A stretch of 64,000 nt of DNA, taken from NCBI RefSeq assembly GCF_900625105.1, contig NZ_UYYD01000001.1, positions 248,001 to 312,000 of the forward strand, in the 5' to 3' direction. The notes under the pieces are model-generated. The model saw only the letters and a list, made by a program, of their open reading frames with translations. It did no database searches and was not told where the DNA came from. Within the stretch, counting starts at the first letter, position 1, and every line of letters begins with the position of its first letter. This stretch comes from Agathobaculum sp. Marseille-P7918 (GTDB taxonomy: Bacteria; Bacillota; Clostridia; Oscillospirales; Butyricicoccaceae). Position numbers and translations under genes: made by a program. Positions 35,103 to 43,064 of the stretch are shown here, piece after piece.

Positions 35103-36029
35103 ATGAAATCAACGAAAAAATTCTTCCGCATCGCCGTCACCGGCGCGCTTGCGATGTCCATGCTTCTGCCGAATTCCCTGGCTCTGTATCAGGCCAAGGT
35201 AAAGGCGGACGCGCTGTACCTTCGCGAATCCCCCGGCGGCGACGTAATCACCACCCTGTCGCAGAACACGGTTGTGGCCGTGCTGAACAACAGCAGCAGC
35301 TGGTATAAGGTTGTTGTCAACGGCAAGGAAGGTTACGTCAGCGGCGAATATCTGACCGGCACAACCACCACGGATTTTTCCGTCGGCAACGGTAAGATCG
35401 TCTGCGATACGACGGTCAACTTCCGTTCCCAGCCGAACACCTCTTCCAGCGTGCTCGGTTCTCTGACGAACGGCACTACCGTCAAGGTCATTGGCGTACA
35501 GGGCGGCTGGTATAAGGTCAGCTACAACGGCAAGACCGGTTATGTACATCCCGATTACCTCACCTTCTCCGGCGTACAGAGCTCCAGCTCCAGTTCGGGC
35601 AGCAGCTCGAGCGTGATTACGCCGTCGAACAACGCTGTTTCTTACACCGGCACGAGCGAAAAGCGCGCAGAAGTGCTGGAATACGCTGCACAGTTCCTTG
35701 GAACCCCGTATGTTTACGGCGGCAGCACGCCGAGCGGCTTTGACTGCTCCGGCTTTACCTCGTATGTGTTTGCCAACACGGTGGGAACCATTCCGCGCGT
35801 AGCGCAGTCCCAGTTTGACGCAACCACGCGCGTATCTCTGGAAGATCTCGAGCCGGGCGATCTGGTATTCTTCGGCAGCAGCGCTTCCTCGATCAGCCAC
35901 GTCGGCATCTATGTCGGCAACGATACATTCATCCACTCTCCGCACACCGGCGATGTGGTCAAGTATGAGTCCCTGTCGGGCAGCTACCTGTCCCGCTTCC
36001 AGGGCGGCGGCCGCGTCATTTTTGACTGA
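35103..36029 (+). CDS. Secreted NlpC/P60 peptidoglycan endopeptidase with SH3 repeats
   Basis: 308-residue exported cell-wall hydrolase, predicted to cut between D-Glu and the third residue of the stem peptide. Signal peptide about 1-29, two bacterial SH3 domains (about 31-85 and 99-158), Ser-rich linker (about 163-180), NlpC/P60 domain (about 192-308). Catalytic residues are visible: Cys in FDCSGFTSY, His in ISHVGIYVG and a third polar residue in FIHSPHTG. Start at 35103 with GGAGG seven bases upstream. A terminator follows. Confidence 0.93.
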   Translation: MKSTKKFFRIAVTGALAMSMLLPNSLALYQAKVKADALYLRESPGGDVITTLSQNTVVAVLNNSSSWYKVVVNGKEGYVSGEYLTGTTTTDFSVGNGKIVCDTTVNFRSQPNTSSSVLGSLTNGTTVKVIGVQGGWYKVSYNGKTGYVHPDYLTFSGVQSSSSSSGSSSSVITPSNNAVSYTGTSEKRAEVLEYAAQFLGTPYVYGGSTPSGFDCSGFTSYVFANTVGTIPRVAQSQFDATTRVSLEDLEPGDLVFFGSSASSISHVGIYVGNDTFIHSPHTGDVVKYESLSGSYLSRFQGGGRVIFD

Positions 36030-36054
36030 AGCCGAACGACAACATAACAAACGC

Positions 36055-36084
36055 AAACGGCATGACCAACAGGTCATGCCGTTT
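36055..36084 (+). terminator. Terminator of the NlpC/P60 transcript
   Basis: Thirteen-base stem (36055-36067 and 36072-36084), then TTATTATTT. Confidence 0.88.
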
Positions 36085-36101
36085 TATTATTTCCCCATCG
36101 G

Positions 36102-36665
36102 CTATTCATTCAGCCGCAGCACACCGTCCTGCCATATCACCGTTTCTGGCGTGATTTCGGCATCTGTAAAATACGCATTCAGAGATGCGGACAACTGGTC
36201 AGTGAGCGTCGATACCATCTCCGCCGGCACAGTTATACTCCCGATTTCTGCACTTTGGCATTGCAGAACCAGCTTTCCCTCCGTGACGGAAGCAGTCCAA
36301 GCACCGTACAAGCGGCATGTATCCGGCAAATACAAAAGCGCGGTGCGCAGTCCGCCCGGCACCAGTCCGCTGTCCTGCAAAGACTGTTTACTTACTAATA
36401 CAACCACAGAAATCGTTTGATCCGCCCCGATCTTTGCCGTTACTTCCTGCACCGGTACCGGCAGAGCCTGCTCAATCAGCGAGCACAAATCCGATTCACG
36501 TAATTCCATTCCGGTCTCCTCCTGCTCCGGCGTAGTTGGGTTTTCCGTTTCGGGCAAAGCGCTTTGCTCCGGATGGCCAAGCAGCATTCTGCCGATCATC
36601 ATCAGACACAGCAGCATACATATCCCCAGAATCATCGTATAGACAAAGCTTTTCTCCTCCTGCAT
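36102..36665 (-). CDS. Membrane-anchored protein of unknown function
   Basis: 187-residue protein with one N-terminal membrane segment (about 8-29, VYTMILGICMLLCLMMIG), a short Glu/Pro/Thr-rich linker, and a soluble extracytoplasmic domain of about 130 residues with alternating strands. No motif identifies a family; the size and type II topology recall sporulation or germination accessory proteins, but that is only a guess. The Shine-Dalgarno region is G-rich (GGAAGGGGG) and about 10 bases from the ATG. Confidence 0.7.
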   Translation of the reverse strand: MQEEKSFVYTMILGICMLLCLMMIGRMLLGHPEQSALPETENPTTPEQEETGMELRESDLCSLIEQALPVPVQEVTAKIGADQTISVVVLVSKQSLQDSGLVPGGLRTALLYLPDTCRLYGAWTASVTEGKLVLQCQSAEIGSITVPAEMVSTLTDQLSASLNAYFTDAEITPETVIWQDGVLRLNE

Positions 36666-36735
36666 TCCTGCGCTGCCCCCTTCCTACGCCCATTCTATGC
36701 ACCGGAATGTGCCGCTATGCCTTTGGCGCAGGCAA

Positions 36736-36769
36736 GAAAAAGGGACGCTCCGAAAGGAGCGTCCCTTTT
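36736..36769 (-). terminator. Terminator after the Cys-rich coat-like gene
   Basis: Fourteen-base stem around a CGAAAG loop, followed on the minus strand by CCCTTTTTCTTG. Confidence 0.85.
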
Positions 36770-36788
36770 GGGTTTTCGGAAAACGCAA

Positions 36789-37721
36789 TCAGCTATTGCA
36801 CTTGCTGCCGCAGCCACAGCCACCCGAATTGCTGTTGCCGCAGCCGCAGCCATTCGAGCTGCCGCTCAGCGTGCCGCACAGATTCTCGCCGCAGTCCTGC
36901 TTGGGCGGGAAGAACTCGTCGATCGGGAACTCAAAGTTTGCAAAGATCTCACACGGATCCTGCTCGCCGCCCACACCGCTGTTCGAGCAGTCGCGGCGCG
37001 GCAGGCAGATGTCATACGCAGGCATCAGCAGCTGGATATCGCGTTCCAGACGGATGATGGCAAACTGACCGAGCGTGACAAACAGCTGGTAGCCGTCGTT
37101 ATCCAGCACCAGGTTATCACCGCCGAAGCAAGAGCAGATCGGACGCGGTACCTCGTGCAGGGTGCAGCAGCAGCAGTTGCACGAAGTCTCCGGTGCAACC
37201 ACGCGCGCATCCAGCACAATCGGATCGACCACTTCGACCACCGCGGTCGGCTTGTTGCTATCGGGCGCCAGCTGTACATCCATGCCGTCCTCGACATAGC
37301 GGGAAGAGAAAATGCGGGCGCCGCCTTCGCCGCCGAACAAAACGACGCGCTTGTCAAACACAGCCAAGCCATCGATGATGCGCGGACGACCGACTACGCA
37401 GCTGACCTCGCACTCGATGCGATAGAAGAAGCGGATATCGACGGTATAGCAACCGCGATTAAACTGCACATGCTCCACGTCGATCTTCACGCACAGCAAT
37501 TCTGCCGCACGCGGTTTGACCGATGCGATGCCGCCGGCATTGAGCAGTTCCTGCGCATCGCGGCACAGATATACACGGATGTCGCGCAGGCACTCTTTGC
37601 TGCGGCAGGAATCATAAACCTTTTTGGTGTGGACGCAGACCGCCTCGCGGAAACCGCCGGCGGTACCGTTATTGTTATTACTGCCGCAGATCGGACCCGG
37701 GCAGCAGACTTTTTCAGCCAT
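36789..37721 (-). CDS. Cys-rich protein, possible spore coat component
   Basis: 310-residue protein with an unusual composition: Cys clusters at the N-terminus (CCPGPICG), middle (SCNCCCCTLHE, CSCFGG) and a Gly/Cys/Asn/Ser-rich tail (NGCGCGNSN, GCGCGSKCNS). Between them lie beta-strand-rich blocks such as TKKVYDSCRSKECLRD and CVKIDVEHVQFN. No signal peptide or membrane segment. Similar proteins are common in spore-forming Clostridia by my recollection, and the composition suits a cross-linked coat protein, but no named family is certain. Start at 37721 after TTGGAGG. No sigma-A promoter is evident. Confidence 0.75.
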   Translation of the reverse strand: MAEKVCCPGPICGSNNNNGTAGGFREAVCVHTKKVYDSCRSKECLRDIRVYLCRDAQELLNAGGIASVKPRAAELLCVKIDVEHVQFNRGCYTVDIRFFYRIECEVSCVVGRPRIIDGLAVFDKRVVLFGGEGGARIFSSRYVEDGMDVQLAPDSNKPTAVVEVVDPIVLDARVVAPETSCNCCCCTLHEVPRPICSCFGGDNLVLDNDGYQLFVTLGQFAIIRLERDIQLLMPAYDICLPRRDCSNSGVGGEQDPCEIFANFEFPIDEFFPPKQDCGENLCGTLSGSSNGCGCGNSNSGGCGCGSKCNS

Positions 37722-37787
37722 GTAGATTACCTCCAAATATTGATTGAAGAGACTTCACTAACAGTTTATTCAGAGGCAATCTTCGTG

Positions 37788-38990
37788 TTACAAAATCAGA
37801 TCTTCGTCCGTAACAAAGAATTCGTTGTCCATGTCCGCGCAGCGCCGGTCGAGTTCGGAACATGTCCCGACCACCTGCCGCACCGCATCATATTCCTTGC
37901 GGGCACGCGGATTGTCATGCCCGGTGCGTACTGCGCGGATGAGCAGGTTTTTCGGCGTATCCAGCGGCGAGATATACTCCACGACCGATACCTTATACCC
38001 TTCCGCTTCCAGCTTGAGCGCACGCATGCTATCAGTCACTACATCGTTGAACCGCGCCTTGAACACGCCGAATTTGGTCAGCGGTTCCAGTCCCGGCAGC
38101 GTGTACTGGTCAAGCAACTCCTTGTGGCAGCAAGGCACGCATGCGATATACTTCGCGCGGGCGCGAATGGCGGTCGCGAGCGCCAGATCGGTCGCAATAT
38201 CGCAGGCGTGCAGCGAAATCACAGCCGTCACACCCTTGGGCGGCTGATAGGTGCGCAAATCGGCGCACTGGAACACCATGTTATGATACCCCAGCCGCTT
38301 GGCCATCGCGCGGCTTTCGTCGATAACGTGCTCGTTGATGTCCACGCCAATCACGCGGCAGCGGCGGCGCAGCACCTCATGCAGATAATAATTCATAACG
38401 AAGCTCAAATAGGACTTGCCGCAGGCGCAGTCCAACAGGACGATCTCCTCGCTGTCATCCTGCTCAAACATGGGCGCCACCAGTTCGACGTAATGGTCGA
38501 TCTGGTTGTACTTGCGGATCATATCATTTTTGAGTTTGCCGTCCGCGGTCAAAATCCCGATCTCGCGCAGCAGTGCCGCCGCACGATCCACGCGGATAAG
38601 GTACTGCCGTCCCTGATCGAGCAACGGATTGGCGGCCGCCGCCTGCTCTTGTGCTGTGGCCTGTCGCTCGGCCTGCTTCATCTGCACGCCGCGCGCCGTG
38701 ACCGAAAGCGTGACCACCGAACCGCGCTCGGTATAGGTGAGCACCGCTTCGTCAAACTTCTCCGCCTGTTCGGCGAAAAACGCGCAGAAACCTGCGGCAT
38801 CCACCGTGCGGACGGTTCCCTGAAACCGCAGCTGATAGTCCTCACCCTCACGCTTGAGCTGGGCTTCAAACTTTTTCTTTCCCGAAGTAAAGACACCGAC
38901 TGCCTGCACAAAGAAGTCCTTGTTTTTGGTCAGGCGCGCCGAAATTCCGCTGAGCAGCAGCTTGAGTTTTGCCGCTTCTCCCTTTTGCAT
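37788..38990 (-). CDS. SAM-dependent methyltransferase (Methyltransf_32-like)
   Basis: 400-residue cytosolic protein. Residues about 150-330 form a class I methyltransferase fold: the SAM-binding motif LLDCACGKSYLSF near residue 196, VIGVDIN near 228, and motif IV-like VISLHACDIATDLAL near 270. The VPCCHKEL segment is typical of the Methyltransf_32 family. The N-terminal 130 residues form an extra domain of unknown role. Substrate unknown; RNA is a plausible target in this family. AAAGG upstream of the ATG. Confidence 0.85.
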   Translation of the reverse strand: MQKGEAAKLKLLLSGISARLTKNKDFFVQAVGVFTSGKKKFEAQLKREGEDYQLRFQGTVRTVDAAGFCAFFAEQAEKFDEAVLTYTERGSVVTLSVTARGVQMKQAERQATAQEQAAAANPLLDQGRQYLIRVDRAAALLREIGILTADGKLKNDMIRKYNQIDHYVELVAPMFEQDDSEEIVLLDCACGKSYLSFVMNYYLHEVLRRRCRVIGVDINEHVIDESRAMAKRLGYHNMVFQCADLRTYQPPKGVTAVISLHACDIATDLALATAIRARAKYIACVPCCHKELLDQYTLPGLEPLTKFGVFKARFNDVVTDSMRALKLEAEGYKVSVVEYISPLDTPKNLLIRAVRTGHDNPRARKEYDAVRQVVGTCSELDRRCADMDNEFFVTDEDLIL

Positions 38991-39066
38991 TTATATCACA
39001 ACCTTTACGCATGATATCTTATCATATTCCCCCGCCCTTTTGCAAACCATTCCTGCGCTGCTTTGC

Positions 39067-39095
39067 AAAAAACGGCTGCCCGTTCGGGCAGCCGT
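39067..39095 (-). terminator. Terminator of the TM1266/ABC transporter operon
   Basis: Ten-base stem around GTTC, four bases past the ATPase stop, followed on the minus strand by TTTTTTGC. Confidence 0.9.
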
Positions 39096-39098
39096 CTG

Positions 39099-39662
39099 TC
39101 ACTCTCTTAAATCCAGTATCTGAAAACCTTGCAGCAAATCATCCGTGCCGTGCGATACGATCACGAGTGTGCGTCCTGTCCGATACTGTGCAATCACCGC
39201 CATGGCCTGCTGCCCTGTTTGCGCGTCCAGACCGGCAAACGGTTCATCCAATACCAGCACATCGCCCTCGGCAGCCAACGCGCGCGCCAAGGCCACACGG
39301 CGACGCATGCCGCCTGACAGCGTGCGCACCGGCTGGTCGAGCGCATCCTCCGGCAGCAGCGCGCCCAAAATTGCACGCACATGCGCGGCATCCACGCAAA
39401 CCAGCGACACATTGCCGACCGCGCTCCAGTGTTCGACCAGGCGATCTTCCTGAAACACCGGCAGAAAGCGCACGGTTTCCGATCCCACAATGCGGCCTGC
39501 ATCCGGTGTTTCCAGTCCCATCAGCAACCGCAGCAGTGTGGTTTTGCCGATGCCGGATACCCCGCGCACCTGCCACTGCTCCCCCGGCTGCAAGCGCCAG
39601 TTCAGATCGTGCAGCACAGTTTTTCCGTCAAATGATTTGCCCACTCCGTGAAATTCGATCAT
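39099..39662 (-). CDS. ABC transporter ATP-binding protein (nitrate/sulfonate/NMT1 type)
   Basis: 187-residue ABC ATPase, shorter than the usual 240 or so. All motifs are present: Walker A GVSGIGKTT near residue 38, Q-loop VFQEDRL, signature LSGGMRRRV, Walker B VLVLDEPFAGLD, H-loop VIVSHGTDD. The missing length is the C-terminal regulatory tail. Start at 39662 overlaps the permease stop (ATGA). It resembles the SsuB/TauB/ThiZ group and completes the transporter encoded upstream. Confidence 0.9.
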   Translation of the reverse strand: MIEFHGVGKSFDGKTVLHDLNWRLQPGEQWQVRGVSGIGKTTLLRLLMGLETPDAGRIVGSETVRFLPVFQEDRLVEHWSAVGNVSLVCVDAAHVRAILGALLPEDALDQPVRTLSGGMRRRVALARALAAEGDVLVLDEPFAGLDAQTGQQAMAVIAQYRTGRTLVIVSHGTDDLLQGFQILDLRE

Positions 39663-40426
39663 GCCGCGGCACCCCATTTCTTTTGCAGCGCGGCAGCCGC
39701 ATGCACCAACAGCTTTTCGAGCGCCAGACTGAGCACAATGATGGTCAGCGACCACGCAAACAGGTCGGCCGTGTTCAGATACAGCTTGGACAGATACAGC
39801 TGCTCCCCGATGGACCAGCGCGGCAGGCCGATGATCTCACCCGCAACGCCTGCCTTGAGCGCCATGCCGACCGAAACGCGGCATGCACTGAGCACATACG
39901 GGAGCACCGCAGGCAGGTACACCGCGCGGAAGCGTTTGCCGCCGGATAAGCGGAACACACGCGCCATTTCCAGCATTTTCACGTCCACACCTGCAAGGCC
40001 CTGCTGTAAATTGATGTACACCGCGGGAAACACCACGAAAAACGCCGTCAAAACCGAGATCCATGCCGACCGCACCCAGATGAGTGCGACCACCACAAAG
40101 CAGGCCACCGGCACGCTTTTCATAATCTGCACCGCAGGCTCCAGCAGCACACGCGCGAGCGCCGCACGATACGCCAGCACCGCCAGCAGACATCCGAGCA
40201 CAAAAGCAAGCACAAAGCCGCCTGCGATTTTCCCGATGGAACACCCGATCGAAAGCCAGAAATCCGTACTCCCGATCATGGAAAACAGGCTCTGCACGGT
40301 TTGTGCAGGGCCTGCAAACAACAGCTTGGGTAGGGCAAGCGATACCACTTGCCACAGTCCCAGCCAAAACGCCGCCGCTGCAATGCAGCGAACCCAGCGT
40401 TTATCCCAGATAGTAGAAGCCTTCAT
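39659..40426 (-). CDS. ABC transporter permease (SsuC/TauC/ThiX-like)
   Basis: 255-residue inner-membrane permease with about six hydrophobic segments and the conserved EAA-type loop (about 145-165, VDVKMLEMARVFRLSGGKRFRAV) that docks the ATPase. GMALKAGVAGEIIGLP near residue 185 is typical of nitrate/taurine/sulfonate permeases. It overlaps the binding-protein gene by 26 bases and the ATPase by four. Confidence 0.9.
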   Translation of the reverse strand: MKASTIWDKRWVRCIAAAAFWLGLWQVVSLALPKLLFAGPAQTVQSLFSMIGSTDFWLSIGCSIGKIAGGFVLAFVLGCLLAVLAYRAALARVLLEPAVQIMKSVPVACFVVVALIWVRSAWISVLTAFFVVFPAVYINLQQGLAGVDVKMLEMARVFRLSGGKRFRAVYLPAVLPYVLSACRVSVGMALKAGVAGEIIGLPRWSIGEQLYLSKLYLNTADLFAWSLTIIVLSLALEKLLVHAAAALQKKWGAAA

Positions 40427-41426
40427 CCGGCAGCTTTCCTCCTACAGCATCCGGCGCCACCTCATACAGCATTTCCAGATAGCCGGAGACCCACGTCTTC
40501 ATGTCCTCGCCGGTCGTTGCAACCATAGGATTGAAGTTCTCGATGACCTGCTGTGCGACCGCTGCCTTGACAATGCCGTATTGCTCGATCAGAGCCGCCG
40601 CGTCCGCTGGATTCTCCTCCGCTTTCGCGACCGATGCCTGATGATCCTGCACGAACTGTGCCACAGCCGCCGGGTGCTCCTCCGCAAATTCCGTGCGCAC
40701 CACGGTCACGCCGGTTGCGATGCCGCTACCGTCCGGGCTGTATTCCTTCCACGCATTCTCGAGCGGGAAGTTCATCGACAGTTCCTGATCCTGCATCATT
40801 GCGACCGTCGCAAACGGCTGCGGCAGAATACCGACCGCAGTTGCATCCTGCGCCAGCGCGGAAACAACCTCGGTTGCCTCGGACTTAAACTCGATCGTCA
40901 GATCGCTTTCACTCATACCAGCCTTCTTAAGCAGATATTGCAGCGTCCAGTCCGGCGAAGTACCCTTGCCGGTCATATACACCGTCTTACCCTTGAGTCC
41001 ACTCAGGTCGGTCAGCGCCTCATCATGCGAAACCACATACAGCACGTTGCCTGCGTTGACGTCCAACACCTGCACGCCGCCTTCGGTCTTCTGATAAAGC
41101 GTTGCAGCCAAATTGGTCGGAATCAAGGCGATATCCACTTCCCCTTTGCCGATCAGCGGCACGATCTCATCGCCCGAAGTATACAGATCGAACGAATAAT
41201 GCGCGTCTTCGCCCTCGTTTTCGCCCATCAAGCAAACCAGCCCCATTGCAGTCGGTCCCTTGAGCGCGGCAACGCGCGTGGTCAGGCCTTCTTCATAGCC
41301 CGGCTCCACCGTGGACTGCTGCGTCTGCTGATCCTGTTCCGCCGTCGTGTTGCCCTGCTGTCCGCAGCCGGTCAACAGAGTAAACGATGCCGCAATCGCC
41401 AATAAACCTGCTAAAAAACGTTTCAT
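40401..41426 (-). CDS. ABC transporter substrate-binding lipoprotein (NMT1-like)
   Basis: 341-residue lipoprotein: signal peptide with lipobox TLLTGC (Cys21), Gln/Thr-rich linker, then a periplasmic-binding fold of the NMT1/SsuA type. The segment VAALKGPTAMGLVCLM near residue 53 and GKGEVDIALIPTNLAA near 95 are typical. Relatives bind aliphatic sulfonates, taurine or thiamin-precursor pyrimidines; the ligand here is unknown. Starts 12 bases after the TM1266 regulator gene, so the two are co-transcribed. Confidence 0.9.
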   Translation of the reverse strand: MKRFLAGLLAIAASFTLLTGCGQQGNTTAEQDQQTQQSTVEPGYEEGLTTRVAALKGPTAMGLVCLMGENEGEDAHYSFDLYTSGDEIVPLIGKGEVDIALIPTNLAATLYQKTEGGVQVLDVNAGNVLYVVSHDEALTDLSGLKGKTVYMTGKGTSPDWTLQYLLKKAGMSESDLTIEFKSEATEVVSALAQDATAVGILPQPFATVAMMQDQELSMNFPLENAWKEYSPDGSGIATGVTVVRTEFAEEHPAAVAQFVQDHQASVAKAEENPADAAALIEQYGIVKAAVAQQVIENFNPMVATTGEDMKTWVSGYLEMLYEVAPDAVGGKLPDEGFYYLG

Positions 41427-41438
41427 GCTTTCTTCTCC

Positions 41439-41675
41439 TTACTTTGCCATCATGGATTTGACCTGCACGCTTTTGAGGCGTCCCAGCTTACCGGATAAGG
41501 CATTAATCGTATCATTGGCACATTCCATTACCACCGTGATGATGGAACATCCCTCACGCGGAATCCCCATGCGGCCGATGATATGCTCACCATACTCGTG
41601 CAGCAAACGATTGACCTCTCCGCTGGCCTCACGGTCGGAAACGATGATCCCCAAAATGGCAATTCGTTTTTCCAT
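41439..41675 (-). CDS. TM1266 family regulator (iron-only hydrogenase system putative regulator)
   Basis: 78-residue ferredoxin-like (ACT/NikR C-terminal-like) protein: MEKRIAILGIIVSDREAS near the N-terminus, GRMGIPREGCSIITVVMEC in the middle, LGRLKSVQVKSMMAK at the end. The family is named from Thermotoga and is often encoded near hydrogenase maturation genes, but no hydrogenase gene is in this window. AAAGGAG lies upstream of the ATG at 41675. It is the first gene of the ABC transporter operon, directly after a terminator hairpin in the leader. It may sense the imported compound. Confidence 0.85.
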   Translation of the reverse strand: MEKRIAILGIIVSDREASGEVNRLLHEYGEHIIGRMGIPREGCSIITVVMECANDTINALSGKLGRLKSVQVKSMMAK

Positions 41676-41691
41676 AAAAACTCTCCTTTTC

Positions 41692-41871
41692 ACAAAAAAT
41701 GCGTCCTGCAAGACGATGCAGGACGCAAAATGACCACATTTCGGTTCTTTCATCGCAGACCATATCTTTGACAGCAGATCATATCAGTTACATAGATGCT
41801 TGCCCGTCAGCCACGCTTTCGGGAAAGGTAATCTACTGTTTCAGTATAGCTGTTTGATAAGAATTTGTCAA
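41692..41871 (-). promoter_or_regulatory. Promoter and structured leader with intrinsic terminator: candidate riboswitch
   Basis: Near-consensus promoter TTGACA (41866-41871), 17-bp spacer, TATACT (41843-41848) on the minus strand. The leader can close a 7 to 9-bp stem between 41831-41839 and 41771-41779 enclosing about 50 bases, then has a linker, then a strong hairpin with ten-base arms (GCGTCCTGCA, 41701-41710 and 41718-41727) followed by TTTTTT just before the ribosome binding site. That order (aptamer-like domain, terminator, gene) is typical of riboswitch or attenuator control. I could not match a known class. Confidence 0.65.
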
Positions 41872-41893
41872 TATCTCTTCTCCAAAACCAGGA

Positions 41894-41923
41894 AAGGAGG
41901 ACGCCGAAATCCGGTGTCCTCCT
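41894..41923 (-). terminator. Terminator after the DUF1540 gene
   Basis: GC-rich stem of about twelve bases with an AAAT-type loop, 13 bases past the stop; T-run is short (CCTTTCC). Confidence 0.7.
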
Positions 41924-41935
41924 TCTCCCGTCACA

Positions 41936-42106
41936 TCAGCACTTGCGCTGGAAAGATTTGCAGTCGGTGCACTGATCAACCGTCGGGTTTGCCTCGTGCG
42001 TACCTACCGTAATGCTGTCGAGCGCGCAATACTCTGCACTGTCGCAGTGGTTGGCACACTGTGCAACCGTGCAGCGGATTGCCTTATTGCAGCGAGAATG
42101 ATCCAT
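41936..42106 (-). CDS. DUF1540 domain protein
   Basis: 56-residue Cys-rich protein with the DUF1540 arrangement (SRCNKAIRCTVAQCANH, then AEYCALDSITVGTHEANP and DQCTDCKSF), eight Cys in all, probably a small metal-binding domain. Function is unknown; the family is common in Clostridia, including in sporulation-related contexts. Start at 42106 with AAGGAGGT eight bases upstream. It lies 68 bases after an ECF sigma factor gene. Confidence 0.85.
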   Translation of the reverse strand: MDHSRCNKAIRCTVAQCANHCDSAEYCALDSITVGTHEANPTVDQCTDCKSFQRKC

Positions 42107-42174
42107 TGAATCTGACCTCCTTTTTTGGTTTGCTTCTATGATGTCCAGAATCCGATGGTTTATGCGCATGCAAA

Positions 42175-42750
42175 CTACTCTTCCCACCATGCGCTCAGAA
42201 TCTTTTTCATTTTCCCCACGGCTCTTGCATACCTGCTTCGTGCGGTTCCCGGATTCATTTGCATTTTCTCCGCAATCTCCCGAAAAGAATAACCCTGATA
42301 GCGCAAAAAGATAATATTGCGCGTGTCCTTCTGCAATGCAGACAACAAACGTTTTATTTCAAGTTTTTCAATGATATCGTCCTCAATGCCATGACTGGAA
42401 AAGGCCAAATAATTTTTCCCAGCCAATTGATCCAAGGAAGCAGCATTCAACAAACGTATTTCACGTTTTTTCAAATAGGAAATCGTTGTATGATGCACTA
42501 CCGTTATCAACCAGCTGGTCGCGCCGACTCGAGGCAGTTTTTCTGACGTTAATGTGATCAGATGAAGAAAGACCTCATGCAAAATTTCTTCCGCTATGCT
42601 TTCATTATCGACTATGCGCAAAATTTGAAAATAGATAAAATTGCCGTAGTCATAGTACAGCGTTTCAACCGCCTGCGCATCTCCTTCTGTCACACGCTTC
42701 AGCAGCCGATACAGCTTATGATTTGCCATTGTATCTTGGTTTGGTAGCAT
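42175..42750 (-). CDS. ECF-type RNA polymerase sigma factor
   Basis: 191-residue sigma factor. Region 2 (about 25-90) includes EEILHEVFLHLI and the -10 recognition helix near SWLITVVHHTTISYLKKR; region 4 (about 130-185) contains the helix-turn-helix YQGYSFREIAEKMQMNPGTARSRYARA. No anti-sigma gene follows; the next gene is DUF1540. A TAGGA site is weak. Target promoters are unknown. Confidence 0.85.
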   Translation of the reverse strand: MLPNQDTMANHKLYRLLKRVTEGDAQAVETLYYDYGNFIYFQILRIVDNESIAEEILHEVFLHLITLTSEKLPRVGATSWLITVVHHTTISYLKKREIRLLNAASLDQLAGKNYLAFSSHGIEDDIIEKLEIKRLLSALQKDTRNIIFLRYQGYSFREIAEKMQMNPGTARSRYARAVGKMKKILSAWWEE

Positions 42751-43011
42751 ATTTGATCATCCTACCGTCAGCGCAGATTGGTCCCAAACATAACACGATT
42801 GCGAGCAGGCAGTGACCAGCTGCATATTGCCTGCGGGACACTCACTTATGATATGTTTATACTATCACGATATTTTTTCTGTTTTCCAACGAATTGCCCC
42901 CTCTGTTATCCGCTTTTATTTTGCGCAAGCGTTTTGATTCATCGTCCTGATTCCACCAGAGATAACAGATGGCTCTGTAATGAAAAACTGCTTTTCAAAA
43001 CATGCTCAAAC
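42751..43011. other. Intergenic region upstream of the ECF sigma gene
   Basis: About 260 AT-rich bases without a gene. On the minus strand a possible promoter TTGGAA with GATAGT 17 bases on lies around 42860-42895; I see no convincing operator. Confidence 0.4.
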
Positions 43012-43041
43012 AAAAAAGGCCTTGCATATGCAAGGCCTTTT
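43012..43041 (-). terminator. Terminator after the UvrD-like helicase gene
   Basis: Perfect palindrome centred near 43027 with AAAAGG/CCTTTT ends and a T-run (TTTTTTG) on the minus strand. Confidence 0.9.
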
Positions 43042-43064
43042 GCGCCATAGACAACTTATCTTTT

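Noticed and set aside
36564-39014. An 816-codon plus-strand frame opposite the Cys-rich and methyltransferase genes
   Set aside because: Spans two genuine minus-strand genes and their spacer; composition is Arg/His/Ala-rich with no motif or ribosome site.
41771-41839. TPP riboswitch, considered because NMT1-type transporters can carry thiamin precursors
   Set aside because: The conserved CTGAGA...ACCTGATCTGG core of the THI element is not present in the leader.
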